Origin: Streptomyces sp. NBC_00341
GTDB lineage: Bacteria; Actinomycetota; Actinomycetes; Streptomycetales; Streptomycetaceae
Assembly (NCBI RefSeq): GCF_041435055.1
Contig: NZ_CP108002.1
Location: 8,122,001 to 8,186,000, forward strand
DNA: 64,000 bases
Reading direction: 5' to 3'
Shown here: positions 19,779 through 27,937 of the stretch, piece after piece
Position numbering within the stretch: the stretch's first letter is position 1
Layout: each line of letters begins with the position of its first letter
Program-made: the position numbers and the translations under genes
Notes under the pieces: generated by a model
What the model saw: only the letters and a program-made list of their open reading frames with translations
The model's database searches: none
Told to the model about the DNA's origin: nothing

Positions 19779-21221
19779 ATGACACATGCTGTGGAGCCTG
19801 TCGAGTACGACGTCGTGGTCATCGGGGCCGGTCCGGTGGGTGAGAACGTGGCGGACCGGGCCAGGGCCGCCGGTCTGAGCGCCGCGATCGTGGAGTCCGA
19901 GCTCATCGGCGGTGAGTGTTCGTACTGGGCCTGTATGCCGAGCAAGGCCCTGCTGCGCCCGGTCGTCGCCCGCGCGGAGGCCCGCCGAGTCCCCGGTCTC
20001 AGCGGATCCGTACAGGGCCCGCTCGACACCGCCGCTGTTCTCGCCCACCGCGACGACTACGCCTCCCACTGGAAGGACGACGGCCAGGTGGCCTGGCTGG
20101 AGGGCATCGGCGCGGACATCTACCGGGGCACCGGCCGGCTGACCGGCACGAAGGCGGTCTCCGTCACGGCACCCGACGGCACGGAGCAGCGGCTCACCGC
20201 CCGGCACGCCGTCGCCGTCTGTACGGGCAGCCGGGCCGTGGTCCCCGATCTGCCCGGAATCGCGGAGGCCCGCCCCTGGACGAGCCGCGAGGCGACGAGC
20301 GCCAAGGAGGTGCCCGGACGGCTCGTGGTCGTCGGCGGGGGTGTGGTCGGTGTGGAGATGGCCACGGTGTGGGGCGCCCTGGGCTCGGAGGTGACCATGC
20401 TCGTCCGCGGCGCGGGGCTGCTGCCCCGGATGGAGCCGTTCGCCGGTGAGCTGGTGGCTGAGGCGCTGACCGCGGCGGGGGCCGATGTCCGGTTCGGCGT
20501 CTCGGCCACCGCTGTGCGGCGCCCGGCCCCGGACGGACCGGTCACCGTCGAGCTGGACAACGGCGAGAGCGTCGAGGCCGACGAGATCCTCTTCGCCACC
20601 GGCCGGGCCCCGCGCACCGACGACCTGGGGCTGGAGACGGTGCACCTGAAGCCCGGGTCCTGGCTCACGGTGGACGACAGCTGCCGGGTCGAGGGCACCG
20701 GCTGGCTCTACGCCGTCGGTGACGTCAACCACCGCGCGCTCCTGACCCACCAGGGGAAGTACCAGGCCCGGATCGCCGGAGCGGCGATCGCCGCCCGCGC
20801 CCAGGGCGTCCCGCTGCTGGAGACCGACCGCTGGGGCGCCCACGCGGCGACCGCCGATCACGCCGCCGTTCCCCAGGTCGTCTTCACCGACCCGGAGGCC
20901 GCCTCGGTCGGCCTCACCCTGGCGGAGGCGGAGCAGGCGGGCCACCGCGTCAGGGCCGTCGACCACGACCTCGGCGCGGTCGCGGGCGCCGGGCTGTACG
21001 CGGACGGCTACCGGGGCCGCGCCCGCATGATCGTCGACCTCGACCGGGAGATCCTGCTCGGCGTCACCTTCGTGGGTCCGGGCACCGGCGAACTGCTGCA
21101 CTCCGCGACGGTCGCCGTCGCGGCGGAGGTCCCCATCGAGAGGCTCTGGCACGCGGTCCCCGCCTACCCGACGATCAGCGAGATCTGGCTGCGGCTCCTG
21201 GAGACGTACCGGGGGGCGTAG
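19779..21221 (+). CDS. FAD-dependent pyridine nucleotide-disulfide oxidoreductase
   Basis: Homodimeric flavoenzyme of the dihydrolipoamide dehydrogenase/mercuric reductase group, transferring electrons from NAD(P)H through a redox-active disulfide. The 480-residue protein has the FAD motif VVVIGAGPVGEN near residue 12 and the disulfide GGECSYWACMPSKALL (C-x4-C). The NAD motif is LVVVGGGVVGVEMA, and a C-terminal dimerisation domain follows (VPQVVFTDPEAASVGLT; HAVPAYPTISEIW). The physiological disulfide substrate is unknown. An in-frame ATG nine bases upstream (19770) is possible. No lipoyl-enzyme genes adjoin it. Confidence 0.88.
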   Translation: MTHAVEPVEYDVVVIGAGPVGENVADRARAAGLSAAIVESELIGGECSYWACMPSKALLRPVVARAEARRVPGLSGSVQGPLDTAAVLAHRDDYASHWKDDGQVAWLEGIGADIYRGTGRLTGTKAVSVTAPDGTEQRLTARHAVAVCTGSRAVVPDLPGIAEARPWTSREATSAKEVPGRLVVVGGGVVGVEMATVWGALGSEVTMLVRGAGLLPRMEPFAGELVAEALTAAGADVRFGVSATAVRRPAPDGPVTVELDNGESVEADEILFATGRAPRTDDLGLETVHLKPGSWLTVDDSCRVEGTGWLYAVGDVNHRALLTHQGKYQARIAGAAIAARAQGVPLLETDRWGAHAATADHAAVPQVVFTDPEAASVGLTLAEAEQAGHRVRAVDHDLGAVAGAGLYADGYRGRARMIVDLDREILLGVTFVGPGTGELLHSATVAVAAEVPIERLWHAVPAYPTISEIWLRLLETYRGA

Positions 21222-21225
21222 GGCC

Positions 21226-21261
21226 AGAGCGGTCCCGCCGGGCAGCCGGCGGGACCGCTCT
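21226..21261. terminator. Bidirectional terminator between oxidoreductase and GH16 genes
   Basis: Perfect 16-bp stem (21226-21241 / 21246-21261), loop GCAG, between convergent stop codons. Confidence 0.85.
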
Positions 21262-21264
21262 GCG

Positions 21265-22167
21265 TCAGGCCGGGGGTTGGTTGTCGCTGGTGGTGACGCG
21301 GACGTGGTCGACGACGAGTTGCTGGGGGAAGGTGGTGTTGCCGTCGGGGTCGCCGGGCCAGTAGCCGCCGACGGCGAGGTTGAGGATGAGGAAGAAGGGT
21401 TTGTTGAAGGCCCAGGTGTTGCCGTTGGTGTCGGCGGGGGTGCGGTGCTGGTAGACGTTGCCGTCGACGGACCAGGTGATGGAGTCGGGGGCCCAGTCGA
21501 TGGCGAAGGTGTGGAAGTCGTCGGCGAAGGCCTGGCCGCCCGGGAGGGTGTATCCGGCGCCGATGCCGGCGGAGCCGGAGTAGCCGGGTCCGTGCAGGGT
21601 GCCGTGGACGGTGCCGGGCTCGAAGCCGACGTTCTCCATGATGTCGATCTCGCCGGAGTTGGGCCAGCCGACCTGCCCGATGTCGTCGCCGAGCATCCAG
21701 AAGGCGGGCCACATGCCCTGGCCGCGCGGGATCTTCATCCGGGCCTCGACATGACCGTAGGCCTGGGTGAACTTGCCCGAGGTGTTCAGCCGCGCCGACG
21801 TGTACTCGCAGGTGCCGTACCAGCACTGGTAGTTGCTCGGGTTCTCCTTGCGCGCGGTGATGACGAGATGGCCCTGGCCGTCCAGCGCCGCGTTGCTGTT
21901 CCCGGCGGTGTAGTACTGCCGCTCGTGGTTGTCGACGTTGTCTCCGGTCTCGATCTGCCACTTGCCGCCATCCACGGCGGAACCGGCGGCCCCGTCGAAG
22001 TCGTCGGTGAACGTCGCGGCAGCTGCGGACGCCTGGTTCGTGACGGAGCCCTGTGCCGCAGGAAGGGGAGCGGGAGCGGCGGAGGCGAGGCTGGAGGTGG
22101 CCGAGACGAGGGCGAGAACCGAGAGTGCGGAGACCAGGAGGCGCCTGGTCAGGTGGGGGGAGCTCAT
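21265..22167 (-). CDS. Secreted GH16 family beta-glucanase (laminarinase type)
   Basis: Exported endo-beta-1,3(4)-glucanase hydrolysing laminarin-like or fungal cell-wall glucans. The 300-residue protein begins with a Sec signal peptide (LTRRLLVSALSVLALVSATSSLASA, cleaved near residue 30). The GH16 jelly roll follows, with catalytic motif GEIDIMENV (nucleophile E173, acid/base E178) and conserved WPAFWMLG before it. It ends just after the catalytic domain, with no carbohydrate-binding module. The ATG at 22167 gives the cleanest signal peptide. The inverted repeat at 22263-22289 lies in its upstream region. Confidence 0.92.
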   Translation of the reverse strand: MSSPHLTRRLLVSALSVLALVSATSSLASAAPAPLPAAQGSVTNQASAAAATFTDDFDGAAGSAVDGGKWQIETGDNVDNHERQYYTAGNSNAALDGQGHLVITARKENPSNYQCWYGTCEYTSARLNTSGKFTQAYGHVEARMKIPRGQGMWPAFWMLGDDIGQVGWPNSGEIDIMENVGFEPGTVHGTLHGPGYSGSAGIGAGYTLPGGQAFADDFHTFAIDWAPDSITWSVDGNVYQHRTPADTNGNTWAFNKPFFLILNLAVGGYWPGDPDGNTTFPQQLVVDHVRVTTSDNQPPA

Positions 22168-22262
22168 GTGGATTTCCTTTCCGTACAGGACGGAGGAAAT
22201 GTGACTCACCATGCATATGACAAGTGGGGGCATGGCGGCCACGTGGGGGAGTTGCGGCCTTA

Positions 22263-22289
22263 GTTCACTACGTGATTTAAGAAGTGAAC
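22263..22289. promoter_or_regulatory. Inverted repeat upstream of the GH16 gene
   Basis: GTTCACT (22263-22269) and AGTGAAC (22283-22289) separated by an A/T-rich 13-bp spacer, 96 bases before the start codon. Candidate operator; regulator unknown. Confidence 0.45.
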
Positions 22290-22362
22290 CAAGAGCGTGT
22301 CAAGGCTCCTCACAGACCACAGTTCTTGCACGCATCGAACCCGCCGCCCTGCGGTACGCGCG

Positions 22363-22986
22363 TCAGTTCCCGGATTCCGGCGGGAGCGGCCGGCCGCAGC
22401 GCAGGTTCCACCGCCCCGCCCTGCCGCTGAGCTCCGTGACGGTCAGCGGAGCCACGTCCAGCCGCCAGAAGGCCTGTGGCGGGAGGTCCAGCGCGTGGAC
22501 GGTGGCGGCCCGGATGACGGCGGGCTCGGCCACCGCCAGCACCCGCCCGTCGTCGCCCCCTCGGCTCCCGCCGCTCCCGTGACTCCCGTGTTGTCTTCCG
22601 TGCGGGGAGTCGACCCACGCGCCCACCCGTGCGCACAGCTCCAGCAGGGACTCGCCCCCGTGCGGAGCGGCGGACGGATCGGTCAGCCAGGCCGCCACCC
22701 CGTCCGGCTCGTCCGCGCTCACCTCGGTGAGCCGTGCGCCGGACCAGCGGCCCATCTCCCAGTCACGCAGCGCGGGTTCGGGATCGGAGCGGAGTCCGAG
22801 GGCGTCCGCGGTGGCGGCGCAGCGCAGGGACGGACCCCGCAGGCACCGGTCTGCCGCGGGCACCACGCCTGCGGCGGACCGGGCCTGCCGCAGGCCGGAT
22901 GCGTCCAGGGGTGCGTCGCCGACGAACCGGGCCTCGCGCAGCGCGGCGTTCATCGCCGGTGAGATCAACATCACCCGTACCGTCAT
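22363..22986 (-). CDS. Histidine-phosphatase-fold protein with lost catalytic histidines
   Basis: 207-residue protein of the phosphoglycerate-mutase/histidine phosphatase superfamily by overall pattern (APLDASGLRQARSAAG; RDWEMGRWSG; PHGGESLLELCARVGAWVD; VIRAATVHALDLPPQ). The RHG signature expected after the first strand is replaced (MLISPAMNAALREARF), and the second His near VLAVAEPAVIRAA is also absent. Phosphatase activity is therefore doubtful. It is divergent from the riboswitch-cbtB-cbtA unit, a neighbourhood suggesting a role in cobalt/cobalamin handling. The ATG at 22986 was chosen because conserved-looking sequence starts there. A Gly/Ser/His-rich loop lies near residues 130-146. Confidence 0.75.
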   Translation of the reverse strand: MTVRVMLISPAMNAALREARFVGDAPLDASGLRQARSAAGVVPAADRCLRGPSLRCAATADALGLRSDPEPALRDWEMGRWSGARLTEVSADEPDGVAAWLTDPSAAPHGGESLLELCARVGAWVDSPHGRQHGSHGSGGSRGGDDGRVLAVAEPAVIRAATVHALDLPPQAFWRLDVAPLTVTELSGRAGRWNLRCGRPLPPESGN

Positions 22987-23089
22987 TACCGCCCTCAACT
23001 CCCTGAACAGTGGCCACTTGGCCAAGCACACCATGGCATCCGGGCCCCGCAGCACCTTCGGTGCACCATGGCGGGCCCCGCTTCCAGGC

Positions 23090-23220
23090 GGTATGGTCGC
23101 GACGACATGACGACGGTGTGACGGAAGCCCGGTGAGAATCCGGCACGGTCGCGCCACTGTGAACCCGTACCTGTGCGGGAAGTCAGACCCAGCACCTTCG
23201 TCTCAGGCACCATGATCGGG
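23090..23220 (+). ncRNA. Cobalamin (B12) riboswitch
   Basis: Leader RNA upstream of cbtB. It contains the diagnostic B12-box region CGGTCGCGCCACTGTGA, the preceding GAAGCCCGGTGAGAATCCGG element and the later GGGAAGTCAGACC element, in the order of known cobalamin riboswitches. When adenosylcobalamin binds, cobalt import by CbtBA should be turned off. Boundaries are approximate. Confidence 0.9.
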
Positions 23221-23247
23221 ACGCGTGTTCCCACAGGAGGTTCTGCC

Positions 23248-23463
23248 ATGGCACAGACTGCTGCCCCCACCACCGGCGCACCCGCCATCACCCCCATCTC
23301 CCTGAAGGCCATTGCCCCTTGGGCGGTCTTCTTCGGCATCGTCATGCTGATCCTGCTGTACTTCGTCGGCGCCGAGCAGGGCGCCACCTCCGTCATCTCG
23401 GGCGCGGGCGTGCACGAGTGGGTCCACGACGGCCGTCACCTGCTCGGCTTCCCCTGCCACTGA
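23248..23463 (+). CDS. cbtB: Cobalt transporter subunit CbtB
   Basis: Small membrane protein (71 aa) of the CbtAB cobalt uptake system used for vitamin B12 synthesis. One transmembrane helix (AIAPWAVFFGIVMLILLYFV) is followed by a short histidine-containing C-terminus (VHEWVHDGRHLLGFPCH) likely to bind Co2+. The start has a strong AGGAGG at 23235-23240. The gene lies directly downstream of the cobalamin riboswitch and 29 bases before cbtA. Confidence 0.92.
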   Translation: MAQTAAPTTGAPAITPISLKAIAPWAVFFGIVMLILLYFVGAEQGATSVISGAGVHEWVHDGRHLLGFPCH

Positions 23464-23492
23464 CCTACCGGGCTGATCCAGGGGAATCCCTC

Positions 23493-24266
23493 ATGAACTC
23501 CATATCTGTCAGAGCTCTGCTGGTCCGCGGCATGCTGGCCGGCCTGATCGCGGGCGCGCTCGCGCTGGTCGTCGCCTACTGCCTCGGTGAGTCCCGGGTG
23601 GACGCGGCCATCGCCCTCGAAGAGGCGCACAGTCACGACCACGGCGGCGGCGAGGAACTCGTCAGCCGCACCATGCAGTCCACCGCGGGTCTCGCCACCG
23701 GCGTGCTCGTCTTCGGTGTGGCCATCGGCGGCATCGCCGCACTCGTCTTCTGCTACGCGCTCGGCCGGATGGGCCGGTTCGGCCCGCGGGCCACGGCGGC
23801 GCTGATCGCGGGCGCCGCTCTGCTGACCGTGTACGTCGTGCCGTTCCTGAAGTACCCGGCCAATCCGCCGGCCGTCGGCAACCCCGACACCATCGGCAAA
23901 CGCACCACGCTGTTCTTCCTGATGGTCGCTCTCAGCGTGCTGCTGGCCGTCGCCGCCGTCATCCTCGGGAGGCGACTGGCTCCCCGACTGGGCTCCTGGA
24001 ACGCGACGATCGCCGCGGCGGCCGGCTATGTCCTGGTGATCGGCCTCGCGTACGCCTTCCTGCCCTCGTTCAACGAGGTGGGGAGGGACTTCCCGGCCAC
24101 CCTGCTGTGGCAGTTCAGACTGGCCACGCTCGCGGTTCAGTTCACGCTCTGGACCACGTTCGGGCTGGTCTTCGGCTACCTCACGGAGCGGTTGCTGGTG
24201 CCGAGGGCGCGGGCCGTGACGGCCGGAAGCGGAACGTCGGAACGAACCGCCACCGCCGCGGGCTGA
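23493..24266 (+). CDS. cbtA: Cobalt transporter subunit CbtA
   Basis: Integral membrane protein (257 aa) forming the cobalt permease with CbtB. About five or six hydrophobic helices are visible (residues ~8-28, 62-84, 98-116, 135-155, 170-188, 210-230). A histidine-rich loop, EEAHSHDHGGGEE, follows the first helix and is a likely metal-capture segment. It is co-transcribed with cbtB under riboswitch control and ends before a very strong terminator. Confidence 0.92.
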   Translation: MNSISVRALLVRGMLAGLIAGALALVVAYCLGESRVDAAIALEEAHSHDHGGGEELVSRTMQSTAGLATGVLVFGVAIGGIAALVFCYALGRMGRFGPRATAALIAGAALLTVYVVPFLKYPANPPAVGNPDTIGKRTTLFFLMVALSVLLAVAAVILGRRLAPRLGSWNATIAAAAGYVLVIGLAYAFLPSFNEVGRDFPATLLWQFRLATLAVQFTLWTTFGLVFGYLTERLLVPRARAVTAGSGTSERTATAAG

Positions 24267-24288
24267 CCCGCACGGAGGCGATGCCGGA

Positions 24289-24343
24289 CCGGAACACGGC
24301 GGGACCCGCGAGGATTCACCTCGCGGGTCCCGCCGTGTTCCGG
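24289..24343. terminator. Bidirectional terminator after cbtBA
   Basis: Perfect 25-bp stem (24289-24313 / 24319-24343) with loop ATTCA, between convergent cbtA and the GNAT gene. Confidence 0.9.
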
Positions 24344-24347
24344 CGGC

Positions 24348-24854
24348 TCACTCCTGACCGGGCCCGTCCCAGTCCACCCGGTAGTGCTTCAGCGCGGAGT
24401 CCTGACGCACGAATCGCATGCCCGCGGCCGTCATGACGTGCTGGGACGCGATGTTGTCGAGGTCGGTGTCCCCGTGCACGCAGGTGACGCCCCGGTCCCG
24501 GGCGAACCGCAGCAACGCGCGGAGCGCCTCGGAGGCGTACCCCATGCCCCGGACCGAGGGCACCAGCCCGTACCCGATCGTGACGTGCCCGGCCTCGTCG
24601 GGCGCTCCGTGGAACCCCATCCCGCCGATCACCGGCCCGTCCTCCCCGAGCCGTATCTCGTACGAGCCGAACGGGCTCGGATCCCCGGCGCCAGCAAAGG
24701 TGCCGAGCAGCCGCGTGGCCGCCGCCTGCTCGCCCGGAGAGGGGTACCCGTCCGCCCAGCGGACGCCGTCCGGCGGCCGGCCCGCCACCACGTGCTCGGC
24801 GTCGGATGCGCTCATGGCGCGGAGCAGGAGGCGGGAAGTACCGAGAACAGTCAT
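24348..24854 (-). CDS. GNAT family N-acetyltransferase (RimJ/RimL type)
   Basis: 168-residue acetyl-CoA-dependent acyltransferase of the RimJ/RimL subgroup. The fold is visible from TSRLLLRAMSASDAEHV through IGGMGFHG and VTIGYGLVPSVRGMGYASEALRALLRFA (acetyl-CoA loop VRGMGYA), then VHGDTDLDNIASQHVMTAAGMRFV. Subgroup members acetylate ribosomal proteins, antibiotics or small amines; the substrate here is unknown. The stop lies four bases from the terminator shared with cbtA. Confidence 0.85.
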   Translation of the reverse strand: MTVLGTSRLLLRAMSASDAEHVVAGRPPDGVRWADGYPSPGEQAAATRLLGTFAGAGDPSPFGSYEIRLGEDGPVIGGMGFHGAPDEAGHVTIGYGLVPSVRGMGYASEALRALLRFARDRGVTCVHGDTDLDNIASQHVMTAAGMRFVRQDSALKHYRVDWDGPGQE

Positions 24855-24963
24855 GGCCAGTGGACTATCACGCAGTCCGCGCGCCCCGCACCCGGATACC
24901 CTCGTCGGCTGTCACCGCCGGAGTCGGCCGGTCCGCTCCGGCGGTGACGGCGACCGGCCGTGG

Positions 24964-25320
24964 CTACTCGCCCCCGGCCGGTGTGAAGTCCCCGGACAGC
25001 GCGGCCGCGACCCGAAGGTGCGTCGCCGCCTCCGCCGGGCGACCCTGGCGCTCCAGCGTGCGCCCGAGCATCAGCCGGGCGTAGTGCTCGACGGGATCGA
25101 GTTCCAGCACCGCCCGCAGCTCTGTCTCGGCCCGGCCGAGCCGCGCCGAGTGGTAATAGGCCCTGGCCAGCAGCAGACGCGGCGCGACCTGCTCCGGCAC
25201 CTCGTCGACCAGCCCGCCCAGAATCCGGGCCGCGACCAGGTACTCCTTCGACTCGAAGAAGAACTGCGCGCGCTCCCACCGCTCGGCGGCGGTTCCGAAC
25301 TCGTAGTAGGTGTCGCTCAT
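24964..25320 (-). CDS. Tetratricopeptide repeat protein
   Basis: 118-residue cytoplasmic protein with about three TPR-like helical pairs (AQFFFESKEYLVAARILGGL; LLLARAYYHSARLGRAETEL; ARLMLGRTLERQGRPAEAATHL), a scaffold for protein-protein contacts. The ATG at 25320 fits family length; an in-frame start at 25377 adds unconserved residues. It is divergent from the pirin gene. Partner unknown. Confidence 0.8.
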   Translation of the reverse strand: MSDTYYEFGTAAERWERAQFFFESKEYLVAARILGGLVDEVPEQVAPRLLLARAYYHSARLGRAETELRAVLELDPVEHYARLMLGRTLERQGRPAEAATHLRVAAALSGDFTPAGGE

Positions 25321-25462
25321 TCGTCCTCCTCGGTCGAGGCTCGCCGCCGGGCCGGTCCCGTACGCGTCAATCGCCACAACACTCCGAGATGGTTTAACAT
25401 TCCACTAAATATTCGGCGTGGGCGCCGTCGGACCGGGCCCGTACGGGAATAGGTTGAGCGCC

Positions 25463-26428
25463 ATGAGCAATCTCGATCGCCAGGCCGTCCCCTCCGTCTG
25501 CGGAGGACGCGGCTTCGTCGTGGCCGAACCGGTACGTGAACTCCTCACCCCGCGCCGCGTGAAGCTGGGGGAGTCCACCGAGGTCCGCAGACTGCTGCCC
25601 AATCTCGGTCGCCGCATGGTCGGGGCCTGGGCCTTCGTGGACCACTACGGCCCCGACGACATCGCCGACGAGCCCGGGATGCAGGTACCGCCCCACCCCC
25701 ACATGGGCCTGCAGACGGTCAGCTGGCTGCACGAGGGCGAGGTCCTGCACCGCGACAGCCTCGGCAGCCTGGCGACGATCCGCCCGCGCGAACTCGGCCT
25801 GATGACCTCCGGCCGGGCGATCAGCCACTCCGAGGAGAGCCCCAGGTCGCACGCCGCGCTGCTGCATGGCGCGCAGCTCTGGGTCGCGCTCCCGAACGCC
25901 CACCGCGATGCCGATCCGCACTTCCAGCACCACACGGACCTGCCGACGGTCACCGCCCCGGGCCTCACCGCCACGGTGATCCTCGGCAACCTCGACGGCG
26001 CGACCTCGCCCGGTACCGCGTACACCCCGATCGTCGGCGCGGACCTGGCCCTGAACCGGGGCGCAGAGGCGCGTCTCCCGCTCGACCCCGACTTCGAGTA
26101 CGCGGTGCTGTCGATGTCCGGAGAGGCCGAGGTCGACGGCGTACCCGTCCTGCCGGGCTCGATGCTCTACCTCGGCTGCGGCCGCGACGAACTCCCGCTG
26201 CGCGCGGAGTCCGACGCCGGTCTGATGCTCGTGGGCGGTGAGCCCTTCGAGGAGGAGATCGTCATGTGGTGGAACTTCGTGGGACGTTCGCACGAGGAGA
26301 TCGAGCAGGCCCGTGCGGACTGGATGGGCGGTGATCGGTTCGGCGCAGTGCATGGCTACGACGGTGCACCGCTCCCTGCTCCGGCGTTGCCCCCGGTGCC
26401 CTTGAAGCCCCGGGGGCGGGTGCGTTGA
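25463..26428 (+). CDS. Pirin family protein
   Basis: Bicupin metalloprotein (321 aa) of the pirin family, whose members act as quercetinase-like dioxygenases or redox regulators. The N-terminal cupin has the metal-binding pattern VPPHPHMGLQTVSWLHEGEVLHRDSLG (His residues near 74, 76 and 86). GRAISHSEES and LLHGAQLWVALP follow, both typical of the family. The C-terminal region carries RGRVR and Pro-rich tail residues. The ATG at 25463 is preceded by an A/T-rich promoter-like stretch. Single gene; role here unknown. Confidence 0.9.
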   Translation: MSNLDRQAVPSVCGGRGFVVAEPVRELLTPRRVKLGESTEVRRLLPNLGRRMVGAWAFVDHYGPDDIADEPGMQVPPHPHMGLQTVSWLHEGEVLHRDSLGSLATIRPRELGLMTSGRAISHSEESPRSHAALLHGAQLWVALPNAHRDADPHFQHHTDLPTVTAPGLTATVILGNLDGATSPGTAYTPIVGADLALNRGAEARLPLDPDFEYAVLSMSGEAEVDGVPVLPGSMLYLGCGRDELPLRAESDAGLMLVGGEPFEEEIVMWWNFVGRSHEEIEQARADWMGGDRFGAVHGYDGAPLPAPALPPVPLKPRGRVR

Positions 26429-26631
26429 CCTGTGCGTTTACCGGTGCTGGGCCGTCCCCATCCTGGGTGTCTCCGGGGTGGGAGGCGGTCTCCGCCGAGG
26501 TGCGCCGGGAGCGCCGGGAGCGCCACAGCTTCGCCTTTCCGTGCAGTCGCTGCGGGATCTGTCCTGGGCTCTTACTGGAGGGGACCCCGCCCGGTTCTTG
26601 CGGCAGCGACGGGCGGGGCGCCCGGGGAGGC

Positions 26632-26663
26632 GCCCAGACGCGCCAGATGTGGCGCGTCTGGGC
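26632..26663. terminator. Hairpin downstream of pirin
   Basis: Perfect 14-bp stem (26632-26645 / 26650-26663) with loop GATG, about 200 bases beyond the pirin stop. The rest of 26429-26809 shows no gene I can support. Confidence 0.6.
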
Positions 26664-26809
26664 TTGCTGTGCCGCCGGATGGGACGCGGTTGCACGACCC
26701 TGTTGAGGTTCGTTGCAAGGGGTGAGAGCTGTGTTCGAGGGGCTTAACGGGTGAGCACTGGACGAGAAGTCGCGGATCCAGGCCCTGGATCGGTCCCAGC
26801 CAGTCCTGC

Positions 26810-26957
26810 CGCGATCGCGTCGATCACCTGTCGATGATCACGCCACCGCCCACCCCGCTTTGGCGAACGGTCCGGAAGCAACGGGTCGATCCGTGACCAC
26901 TGCGCGTCAGTCAACGACGAATACAGACCAACGATCAGATGATCCAAACGAAACGGC
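26810..26957 (-). pseudogene. Decayed 5' end of an IS5-family transposase gene
   Basis: The minus strand encodes LTDAQWSRIDPLLPDRSPKR then GGRWRDHRQVIDAIA, the standard N-terminus of a Streptomyces IS5-type transposase. It is preceded by a probable old IS end (GGCCGTTTCGTTTGGATCA near 26957). After IDAIA the sequence departs from the family and the gene is gone. A second IS is inserted directly beside it. Confidence 0.75.
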
Positions 26958-26961
26958 CTAG

Positions 26962-27873
26962 GCCGTGTCTTCAAAGCTGTTTTAGGTGTTGAGGGATCAT
27001 GTCGGTTGTGGTGCGTCGTCATGAGCTGTCGGATGCTGAGTGGGCTGTCCTGTCGCGGTTGTTGCCGAGTTCGGGGACGGCGGGGCGGCCGCGGTCGGAT
27101 GACCGCGTGGTGCTGAACGGGATTGTGTGGAAGTTGCGTACGGGGTCGGCCTGGCGGGATGTGCCGGAACGCTACGGCTCCTGGCAGACGCTCTACACGC
27201 GTTTCCGCAGGTGGGCGCTGGATGGCACGTTCTCTCGCATGCTGCGGGCTCTGCAGGCGGAGAAAGATGCGGCCGGGGACATCGACTGGCTGGTGTCGGT
27301 CGATTCCACGATCGTGCGGGCCCATCAGCACGCCGCCGGCGGCAAAAGGGGTCACCGAGGGGGACGAAGCGGGTGATCACGCCCTCGGCAGATCCCGAGG
27401 CGGACTGAGCACCAAGCTCCACCTGGTCTGCGACGGACACGGCCGCCCACTCGCCTTCGTTCTGACCGGCGGGAACGTCAACGACTGCACTCGCTTCGAG
27501 GAGGTCCTGGACGCCATCTGCGTTCCCCGCATCGGTCCAGGCCGGCCACGCACCCGGCCCGACCACGTCATCGCGGACAAGGGCTACAGCTCCCGTAAGA
27601 TCCGCGCCTACCTGCGAAAGCGCGGCATCCGCCACACGATTCCCGAACGCATCGACCAGGCCAGCGGCCGCCTACGCCGAGGCTCACGTGGCGGCCGACC
27701 ACCGCGTTTCAACAGGGAGGTCTACCGACTCCGCAACGTCGTCGAGCGCTGCTTCAACCGGCTCAAACAATGGCGCGGCCTGGCCACCCGCTACGACAAG
27801 ACCCACGAGTCGTTCCAGGCCACCGTCACCATCGCCTCAATCCTGTTATGGATCTGACCTTTGAAGACACACT
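26962..27873 (+). mobile_element. IS5-family insertion sequence, 912 bp
   Basis: The element is bounded by imperfect terminal inverted repeats sharing GTGTCTTCAAAG (left 26965-26976) and CTTTGAAGACAC (right 27859-27870). The 4-bp direct repeat CTAG flanks it (26958-26961 and 27874-27877) and fits the YTAR target of IS5 relatives. It encodes one transposase split over two frames. Apparently intact and relatively recent. Confidence 0.88.
26999..27857 (+). CDS. IS5-family transposase, two frames joined by +1 shift
   Basis: DDE transposase. The first frame (26999-27376, 125 aa) carries the N-terminal IS5 domain (LSDAEWAVLSRLLPSSG; VWKLRTGSAWRDVPERYG; VSVDSTIVRAHQHAAGG, with the first catalytic Asp). 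The second frame, entered near the A4G4 run at about 27342-27349, continues with DHALGRSRGGLSTKLHL, PDHVIADKGYSS (second Asp) and NVVERCFNRLKQWRGLATRYDK (catalytic Glu), ending at 27857. Moving from frame one to frame two needs a +1 (or -2) shift. It may be programmed slippage or a disabling indel; the A4G4 run favours slippage. Confidence 0.85.
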
Positions 27874-27937
27874 CTAGTGGTCGTTGCGGACCGTCAGACG
27901 ATGCACGCGCCGCAGCGCGCCGCGATGCCTGACCCCG

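Noticed and set aside
26429..26725. Short overlapping plus-strand frames after pirin
   Set aside because: No homology or codon signal distinct from background; the stretch contains a terminator hairpin.
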